The notes beneath the pieces are model-generated. The model was not told where the DNA came from. It was given only the letters and a program-made list of their open reading frames with translations, and ran no database searches. The translations under genes and the position numbers were made by a program. Shown here one piece after another: positions 58,707 through 64,000 of a stretch of 64,000 nt of DNA. The stretch spans positions 1,750,381 through 1,814,380 of the forward strand of contig NZ_HE997643.1 in assembly GCF_000312485.1 (NCBI RefSeq). Reading direction: 5' to 3'. Source of the DNA: Yersinia massiliensis CCUG 53443 (GTDB lineage: Bacteria > Pseudomonadota > Gammaproteobacteria > Enterobacterales > Enterobacteriaceae). The stretch's first letter is position 1, and each line of letters begins with the position of its first letter.

Positions 58707-58778
58707 TGTTTTGTAAATACTAACTGTTTTGTAAATGCTAACTGTTTTTTCAATGCCGACTATTTTTTCAATGCCAAC
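58707..58778. repeat. Four 18-bp tandem units across the yfcE stop codon
   Basis: The units are TGTTTTGTAAATACTAAC, TGTTTTGTAAATGCTAAC, TGTTTTTTCAATGCCGAC and TATTTTTTCAATGCCAAC. On the minus strand they read Gln-Leu-Ala-Leu-Lys-Lys type hexapeptides. In the copy that is next to yfcE the Gln codon CAG is TAG, and this is the yfcE stop. The frame stays open for 18 more codons beyond it. Confidence 0.88.
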
Positions 58779-59311
58779 TGGGCGACAAGTTCATCATTTT
58801 GTAGGGTCAAAACCTGTAAAACACCCTTGTTTAGCATGCCATAGCTCGCAGGAAATCCCCCTTTAGGGATGCTGACAGAACCCGGATTGAAGCAAATCAC
58901 ATCCTCCTGCCACTCTGCTTGCGGAAGGTGAGTATGACCATAAACTAAGACATCCCCTTTACGCAACGGAGGAAGTGACTCTGGATGATAAAGGTGACCA
59001 TGCGTCAAAAATAAACGCGTTTCTGGCATAATTATCTGCTGCCAACCGGCCATGATAGGGAACTGTAAGAGCATTTGATCGACTTCGCTGTCGCAGTTTC
59101 CACGCACAGCAATGATCTTATCTTTGTAGGGATTAAGACACTCAGCAACGGCTGCGGGTTGATAGCCCGCCGGCAACGCGTTACGCGGGCCATGGTTGAG
59201 TAAATCGCCTAATAGCACCAGCCATTGCGCTTCATTTTGGTCGAAAATTGCCAGCACCTTTTCAGTCGCGGGCAGTGAACCATGCAGATCAGAAGCAAAC
59301 ATTAACTTCAT
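58760..59311 (-). CDS. yfcE: Phosphodiesterase YfcE (MJ0936 family)
   Basis: This 183-residue metallophosphoesterase has FASDLHGSLPATEKV (Asp-x-His), LLGDLLNHGPRN, VRGNCDSEVDQM (GNCD), TLTHGH and VYGHTHLPQAE motifs, all metal ligands present. E. coli YfcE is a Mn2+-dependent phosphodiesterase of unknown natural substrate and has almost the same length (184). The start at 59311 follows GGGAAG. The C-terminus (QLALKK-stop) falls within a tandem 18-bp repeat. Confidence 0.94.
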   Translation of the reverse strand: MKLMFASDLHGSLPATEKVLAIFDQNEAQWLVLLGDLLNHGPRNALPAGYQPAAVAECLNPYKDKIIAVRGNCDSEVDQMLLQFPIMAGWQQIIMPETRLFLTHGHLYHPESLPPLRKGDVLVYGHTHLPQAEWQEDVICFNPGSVSIPKGGFPASYGMLNKGVLQVLTLQNDELVAQLALKK

Positions 59312-59526
59312 GACATCATCTTCCCTGATCATAATCTCAGTCATTCTGGCGATATAGATCGTCGCATGACTGATGGGAGCTAAAAGAGGCGTTATTCTAT
59401 CACCCAATCCGTCGGATTTATCCGATAAAAAGAGCCATCAATTGCGAGAAATTCTTTTTCTATCGAAACAGCGCCGCCATGTTAGCTATGCCAGCGCATG
59501 TCGAAATAGCAAGGGAGGAACGGATA

Positions 59527-60216
59527 TCATGAAGGTTGCGATACCAGCTCATCTAATGTCAGAGGATGGAATAAATACCCCTGCATCGCGTCAATATTGC
59601 TCCCCTTGAGTTGTGCCGATTCATCCTGATTTTCGACGCCAACAACAATAACACCGAGGCAATATTTCTTGATGTTATTGATCAGAATTGGGAAGGTATG
59701 TTTATTGTGCTGCCAGAAGAAATGCTTATCGATCTTCACATATTCAAAAATATTGGCCGTCACTGCATTTAAAGTCGAGCCCCCACTGCCTAAATCATCT
59801 AGCCAGAGCGGATATCGCCCAGCTAATTCACGTAATAGCGGGTTATTCATACCATCGGATAAATTAGAGAAAGTTTCCATGATTTCCAGCCTAAGGAACG
59901 GCATTTCATCAATCATACAGCGGGTTGAATCATCGGAAACGATCACGCTTGCCAAGTCAAAATCGATATTAATCGATAGCAGAACATTGTTAGCAATAAA
60001 CCATTCACTGTAGGTTTTTACTGCGCGCAATTGATCATGAAATAATTTCGTTTTCCCTTCAACGCCTAACTCTCGAATAAACTGTTCGACGTCCATGGAT
60101 AAATCGACCGATTTGGCTGAGAATCGGCTTAATAGCTCGACGGCTAATAAACTACCATCCTGCTTATGTATGGGTTCACATATGTAAGAACAATTAACTT
60201 CGATGTTTAGCTTCAT
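59527..60216 (-). CDS. EAL-domain protein, probable cyclic-di-GMP phosphodiesterase
   Basis: This 229-residue stand-alone EAL domain has no sensor, HTH or membrane region. The signature is VELLSR (ELL in place of EAL). Asn is present in LLSININ-like SINIDFDLAS, and Glu in LRLEIME. It has the double Asp DDLGSGGSTL (for DDFGTG), KIDKHFF with the catalytic Lys, VVGVENQDE with Glu, and QGYLFHPL. All metal and catalytic positions appear kept, so phosphodiesterase activity is plausible. Single-domain EAL proteins such as MrkJ regulate fimbriae and motility. Start taken at ATG 60216 (AGGT upstream); GTG at 60222 is possible. Confidence 0.8.
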   Translation of the reverse strand: MKLNIEVNCSYICEPIHKQDGSLLAVELLSRFSAKSVDLSMDVEQFIRELGVEGKTKLFHDQLRAVKTYSEWFIANNVLLSINIDFDLASVIVSDDSTRCMIDEMPFLRLEIMETFSNLSDGMNNPLLRELAGRYPLWLDDLGSGGSTLNAVTANIFEYVKIDKHFFWQHNKHTFPILINNIKKYCLGVIVVGVENQDESAQLKGSNIDAMQGYLFHPLTLDELVSQPS

Positions 60217-60752
60217 GCGCACCTGAAAAGTTTATAAGCAATAATGAGATCACAACCTGACCTCAGCGGGACGATTTATAAGCCTGCGTTAACTTTTATA
60301 AAATACCCGACATTGATAAAACATCCAATTTCGCAAAGTGATGGAAGGCGGATGGCTTCCTTTAATTTAAATACTCATATTCACTTTAGCAGAAATTCAC
60401 CTTTAGCATGTTTTAACGTCGTTTGGGCATGGCTTATACATATCTTTAACATTTAAAAACAATGAGGTATACCGATACCACCTAAGGACGAACTGGTAGT
60501 ACCTGAAAGCCTACTCTTGTATTAATCGGTCAGAATGTCGGATTTGTTTAATGATTATTTAATTATTTTTCAAACGAGGCTTTAGGAGGGTTTTCTCTTT
60601 AGATTTATCTCAGGATGTGCTCAGTATCGTAGGATAAGCGCTTGGAATCATCTATGCTGAAAGTGAAACAAATAATAATGAGTGCGTGACCCGATGGGGT
60701 GGGTTATTTACCCTTCAGAGTTCATGTTAAAGGGCATCAATGGAGATTGGCT
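60217..60752. other. 536-bp region between the EAL gene and yfcH
   Basis: This AT-rich divergent region contains no gene. An imperfect nested dyad (AGGTA...TACCACC...TGGTAGTACCT, about 60465-60503) could form a hairpin or operator. No known regulatory motif was recognised. Confidence 0.4.
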
Positions 60753-61679
60753 ATGCGTATTTTAATCACTGGCGCGACAGGGCTAATCGGACGCAGTCTG
60801 ACCGCCTTCCTGTTGTCACAAGCTCATCAAATTACTGCGCTGACACGTGATCTACAACGTGCAAAAGAAGTGCTCGGTCCACAAGTTACCTGCTGGTCTA
60901 CGCTAGATGATCAGCATGATCTGAATGGCTTTGATGCCGTGATTAACCTCGCTGGCGAACCTATTGCAGAAAAACGTTGGACCCCACAGCAAAAAGAGAT
61001 TTTGTGTCAAAGCCGCTGGCAAATAACCGAAAAACTGACTGCGCTAATTAATGCCAGTAGTGAGCCACCTGCGGTGTTCATATCCGGTTCTGCGGTGGGG
61101 TTCTATGGCGACCAAGGGCAAGCTTTGGTCACCGAAGAAGAAACGCCACACGATGAGTTTACCCATCAGCTTTGTGAACGCTGGGAAAGTCTGGCACTCG
61201 CCGCCGAAAGTCAGCAGACGCGAGTCTGTTTATTGCGTACGGGTATCGTGTTAGCCCCTCACGGCGGAGCGTTAGCCAAAATGGTGCCGCTGTTGCGCCT
61301 TGGTTTGGGCGGCCCAATCGGTGATGGTCGCCAATATTTACCGTGGATTCATATCGACGACATGGTGCATGGCATCTATTTCTTATTGACGACCGATGGC
61401 CTTAATGGCCCCTTCAATATGGTTTCCCCGTATCCTGTACATAACGAGCAATTTATTGCCACGCTAGCAGAGGTATTAGACCGCCCTGCTGTCATTCGAA
61501 CGCCTGCGGCGGCAATGCGTTTATTACTGGGTGAATCAGCAGCGTTGGTGCTGGGGGGGCAACGGGCCGTACCAAAACGATTGGAAGAGGCGGGCTTTGG
61601 TTTTCGTTATTTCGATCTGGAAGAGGCGCTGCGGGCTGTATTGAAAAAACCAACAACTGCCGATAGCAACAAACGCTAA
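60753..61679 (+). CDS. yfcH: YfcH-type SDR family epimerase-like protein
   Basis: This 308-residue extended short-chain dehydrogenase of the TIGR01777 epimerase group has N-terminal [14 protein letters not shown] for NAD(P) binding, [13 protein letters not shown], and a [12 protein letters not shown] site in place of the usual catalytic Ser. Its C-terminal DUF1731 region ends [17 protein letters not shown]. The substrate is unknown; eukaryotic members affect cell division or light sensing. The start at 60753 follows GGAG. It is convergent with hisP, as in E. coli. Confidence 0.93.
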   Translation: MRILITGATGLIGRSLTAFLLSQAHQITALTRDLQRAKEVLGPQVTCWSTLDDQHDLNGFDAVINLAGEPIAEKRWTPQQKEILCQSRWQITEKLTALINASSEPPAVFISGSAVGFYGDQGQALVTEEETPHDEFTHQLCERWESLALAAESQQTRVCLLRTGIVLAPHGGALAKMVPLLRLGLGGPIGDGRQYLPWIHIDDMVHGIYFLLTTDGLNGPFNMVSPYPVHNEQFIATLAEVLDRPAVIRTPAAAMRLLLGESAALVLGGQRAVPKRLEEAGFGFRYFDLEEALRAVLKKPTTADSNKR

Positions 61680-61696
61680 ATACCTGAGATATATCG

Positions 61697-61730
61697 CAGC
61701 GGGATAGACTCATTCATCGCTATCCCGCTG
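61697..61730. terminator. Bidirectional terminator between yfcH and hisP
   Basis: CAGCGGGATAG pairs perfectly with CTATCCCGCTG around a 12-base loop between convergent stop codons. Confidence 0.7.
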
Positions 61731-61739
61731 AACAATATG

Positions 61740-62579
61740 TTACTTCAATGCCCCTGAAAGGAACTGCTGCAAACGAAGACTTTTCGGGTTGCCAAAAAGC
61801 TCTGCCGGAGGGCCTTCTTCTTCTATCACCCCTTTGTGCAAGAAGATGACATGGCTAGAAACATGCCGAGCGAACTCCATTTCATGGGTCACCACCACCA
61901 TGGTTTTCCCCTCTTCTGCCAGTTTTTGCATAATACGCAAAACTTCGCCAACCAGTTCAGGGTCCAATGCCGAGGTGGGCTCATCAAACAGTAATACATC
62001 CGGCTCCATGGCCAATGCCCGAGCAATTGAAACGCGCTGTTGCTGGCCGCCAGAAAGATGCACCGGGTATTTAGCCCGCGCTCGTTCATCAATACCGACT
62101 TTATCCAAATAGCGGATAGCTCGCTCTTTCGCTATCGATTTACTTAGCCCTAATACTTGAATAGGCGCTTCCATGACGTTTTCCAGCACCGTCATATGGC
62201 TCCATAAATTAAAATGTTGGAAGACCATCGTTAATCGCGTGCGCAATAATTGCAGTTCTTTTTTATCGAAAACTTTTAATTGCCCATCTTTATCTCGCAC
62301 TAAGCGAATATCTTGGTTATTAACGCTAATCGAACCTTCGCTTGGTTTTTCCAAAAAATTAATACAGCGTAAAAAGGTACTTTTCCCCGAGCCCGAAGAG
62401 CCAATAATGGAAATCACATCTCCCGCTTTAGCAGAAAGTGAAACGCCTTTTAAAACCTCATGCTCACCATAATGCTTATGTAATTCCGTTACCGACAGCT
62501 TGGTTTCAGCTATTTTCGTTTCTGATGTGTCAGTCATCGTTTCTGATGCGCTATTCATAGTTTCAATTATGTCCATCAT
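61740..62579 (-). CDS. hisP: Histidine/Lys-Arg-Orn ABC transporter ATPase HisP with repeat-extended N-terminus
   Basis: This 279-residue ATPase of the histidine and lysine/arginine/ornithine importer has Walker [10 protein letters not shown] (60-68), Q-loop VFQHFNLW, signature LSGGQQQR, Walker [14 protein letters not shown] and an H-loop HEMEF. The core matches E. coli HisP. About 22 extra residues precede it, made of three 7-residue repeats (MDIIET / MNSASET / MTDTSET) encoded by 21-bp units. GGAG stands properly before the first ATG (62579). It ends the hisQMP operon; hisJ would be upstream, outside the window. Confidence 0.95.
   Translation of the reverse strand: MMDIIETMNSASETMTDTSETKIAETKLSVTELHKHYGEHEVLKGVSLSAKAGDVISIIGSSGSGKSTFLRCINFLEKPSEGSISVNNQDIRLVRDKDGQLKVFDKKELQLLRTRLTMVFQHFNLWSHMTVLENVMEAPIQVLGLSKSIAKERAIRYLDKVGIDERARAKYPVHLSGGQQQRVSIARALAMEPDVLLFDEPTSALDPELVGEVLRIMQKLAEEGKTMVVVTHEMEFARHVSSHVIFLHKGVIEEEGPPAELFGNPKSLRLQQFLSGALK
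62517..62579 (-). repeat. Three 21-bp tandem units at the hisP 5' end
   Basis: Units at 62517-62537, 62538-62558 and 62559-62579 each begin with an in-frame ATG on the minus strand and encode M-x3-(S/I)-E-T heptapeptides. They add three possible starts to hisP. Confidence 0.85.
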
Positions 62580-62592
62580 GGTTTCTCCGTAC

Positions 62593-63309
62593 TTAATGCG
62601 ATGCCTGCGGTTTTATATGAGCCAGCCAACGTCTCTCTGCCTGGCGGAACAGGCTAATTAGCGTGAAGGAGATAATCAGATAAAGTACGGCAGCAATACC
62701 AAAAGCATAAAACGGCTGATAAGTCGCCGCGTTAATATCTCGCGCGATTTTCAGTATATCCGGCACGGTGGCCGTAAAAGCCAATGCCGTTGAATGCAGC
62801 ATTAAAATCACTTCATTACTATACGCAGGTAAAGCAATGCGCAGTGCTGAAGGCAAAATAATACACCGATACATTTTAAAGCGCGAGAAGCCATAAGCTC
62901 TAGCCGCTTCAATTTCGCCGTGTGGTACTGAACGAATCGCACCGGCAAATATCTCTGTTGTGTATGCACAGGTATTTAACGTCAGCGCCAAAATAGTACA
63001 ATTCAAGCCGCTGCGAAAGAAGGCATTCAGCAGATCATTGCCTCGGACAATCTCTAAACTGTACATGCCAGAATAGAACACCAGCAATTGGACATATAAC
63101 GGCGTGCCGCGGAAAATATAAGTGAAAATCCAGACGGGTAAGCGGATCCAGCGCCGTTCTGCCACCCGAGCAACCGCTAGCGGAATAGCCAACAGCCCGC
63201 CCATGACGACCGAGGAAATTAATAACCACAAGGTGACGGCCATGCCGGTAAACCGGTAACCATCACTCCAGAGCAGTGCTTGCCAATATTGATGCAGAAT
63301 CTCGATCAT
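62593..63309 (-). CDS. hisM: Histidine/Lys-Arg-Orn ABC transporter permease HisM
   Basis: This 238-residue inner-membrane permease has five hydrophobic helices. It has [20 protein letters not shown], the EAA loop [36 protein letters not shown], and a C-terminal [10 protein letters not shown]. It pairs with HisQ to form the channel for HisP2. Its ATG overlaps the hisQ stop (ATGA). The length is the same as in E. coli. Confidence 0.96.
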   Translation of the reverse strand: MIEILHQYWQALLWSDGYRFTGMAVTLWLLISSVVMGGLLAIPLAVARVAERRWIRLPVWIFTYIFRGTPLYVQLLVFYSGMYSLEIVRGNDLLNAFFRSGLNCTILALTLNTCAYTTEIFAGAIRSVPHGEIEAARAYGFSRFKMYRCIILPSALRIALPAYSNEVILMLHSTALAFTATVPDILKIARDINAATYQPFYAFGIAAVLYLIISFTLISLFRQAERRWLAHIKPQASH

Positions 63310-63992
63310 AGCTCAGCCCTCTTCACCCCATGGGAATAGCGCCGCTCTAACCACAGCAAGACACCATTCGATACCGTGGTAAAGATCAGATAAACCGCAC
63401 CGGCGACTAAAGCAAAGAAGAAGGGTTGATAAGTGCCCTTTCCCGCTAACTGCGTGGCTTTTACGACATCATTCAGCCCCAGAATAGAGACTAATGCCGT
63501 TGCCTTTAGAATCACCTGCCAGTTATTACCAATGCCCGGTAATGCATAACGCATCATGGCAGGAAACATAATTCTGCGGAAAATCTGACTTGAGGAGAAA
63601 CCAAAAGCGGTAGCTGCTTCAATTTGGCCCGCAGGAACAGCCATATACGCGCCACGAAAGGTTTCGGTGAAATAGGCCCCATAAATAAAACCGAGGGTGA
63701 TTATCCCAGCAGAGAGAGGGTCAATATTAATTTGTTCAAAACCGAGAGATTCGGTAATGCTGTTTAGGGTGATCTGCAAACCGTAAAAGATAAGCAACAT
63801 TAAAACTAAATCCGGTACACCGCGAATAAGCGTGGTGTAGCACTCAAATAAGCCCGATAACAGCCGATTTGAGGATAACTTTCCACCGGCACCAATCAAG
63901 CCGATAATCACCGATAGCAGCACTGAACATAATGCTAACTCCAGCGTTACCAGGGCACCTTCAAATATCAGTTTCGAATATCCATCCAGCAT
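63306..63992 (-). CDS. hisQ: Histidine/Lys-Arg-Orn ABC transporter permease HisQ
   Basis: This 228-residue permease partner of HisM is complete but starts only 8 bases inside the window. It has YTTLIRGVPDLVLMLLIFYGLQ, the EAA loop VPAGQIEAATAFGFSSSQIFRRIMFPAMMRYALPGIGNNW, and a C-terminal [16 protein letters not shown]. The length is identical to E. coli HisQ. Upstream signals lie outside the window. Confidence 0.96.
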   Translation of the reverse strand: MLDGYSKLIFEGALVTLELALCSVLLSVIIGLIGAGGKLSSNRLLSGLFECYTTLIRGVPDLVLMLLIFYGLQITLNSITESLGFEQINIDPLSAGIITLGFIYGAYFTETFRGAYMAVPAGQIEAATAFGFSSSQIFRRIMFPAMMRYALPGIGNNWQVILKATALVSILGLNDVVKATQLAGKGTYQPFFFALVAGAVYLIFTTVSNGVLLWLERRYSHGVKRAEL

Positions 63993-64000
63993 CTGGGTTA

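Overview
The window is chromosomal DNA of an enteric gammaproteobacterium, very probably a Yersinia species. The gene neighbourhoods are enterobacterial: dld-pbpG-dusC, rhlE/cecR-ybhGFSR, ybhL-moaEDCA-ybhK-uvrB, bioDCFB/bioA-pgl-ybhA and yfcDEH-hisPMQ. The class IV adenylyl cyclase and the siderophore type also fit Yersinia. No rRNA, tRNA, CRISPR array, phage or insertion-sequence gene is visible.

Layout. (1) 1-7.0 kb: the start of a urea ABC transporter operon (urtA, urtB, running off the left edge) behind a sigma54/NtrC-type control region, yehS, and a phosphonate-type transporter phnC-phnD-phnE-phnE with a triple Pho-box repeat. (2) 7.1-16.3 kb: small membrane and accessory genes (GlsB/YeaQ type, SUFU domain, yajD), cyaB and dld separated by a strong CRP site, pbpG, dusC, rhlE, and a long palindromic element downstream of rhlE. 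(3) 16.7-22.6 kb: cecR and the ybhGFSR ABC exporter. (4) 22.6-41.4 kb: a complete catecholate siderophore locus lying between ybhR and ybhL, which are much closer in E. coli. It holds entC-entE-entB-entA (dihydroxybenzoate), a two-module EntF-like NRPS with its MbtH partner, a Fes esterase, an EntS exporter, a FepB-like lipoprotein and a FhuA/FhuE-type TonB receptor. Fur-like sites lie in both divergent promoter regions. (5) 41.5-48.6 kb: ybhL, moaEDCA, ybhK, a VF530 protein and uvrB with a LexA box. (6) 49.7-55.7 kb: an orphan UrtE-like ATPase with a degenerate signature motif behind its own sigma54/NtrC elements, then the divergent biotin genes around bioO. (7) 55.8-64 kb: pgl, ybhA, yfcD, yfcE, an EAL protein, yfcH and hisPMQ.

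How the genes work together. The siderophore proteins form one pathway. EntCBA make 2,3-dihydroxybenzoate (DHB), EntE loads it onto the EntB carrier domain, and the NRPS adds a basic amino acid (module 1 pocket read by eye as D-S-E-D-M-G-F-I-D) and serine (module 2 has the EntF serine pocket). The terminal thioesterase would release a probably cyclic trimer. No epimerisation domain is present, so an (DHB-L-Xaa-L-Ser)3 product of the turnerbactin/ruckerbactin/frederiksenibactin class is inferred. EntS would export it, the TonB receptor and FepB-like protein take it up, and Fes cleave it. No inner-membrane permease or EntD is in the window.

The most unusual pattern is a set of short in-frame tandem repeats with an 18 or 21 bp period. 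They affect the NRPS (twice), the N-terminus of BioC, the stop codon region of yfcE and the N-terminus of HisP. The other notable pattern is nitrogen control (NtrC/sigma54) of both the urt operon and a distant, damaged urtE paralogue.
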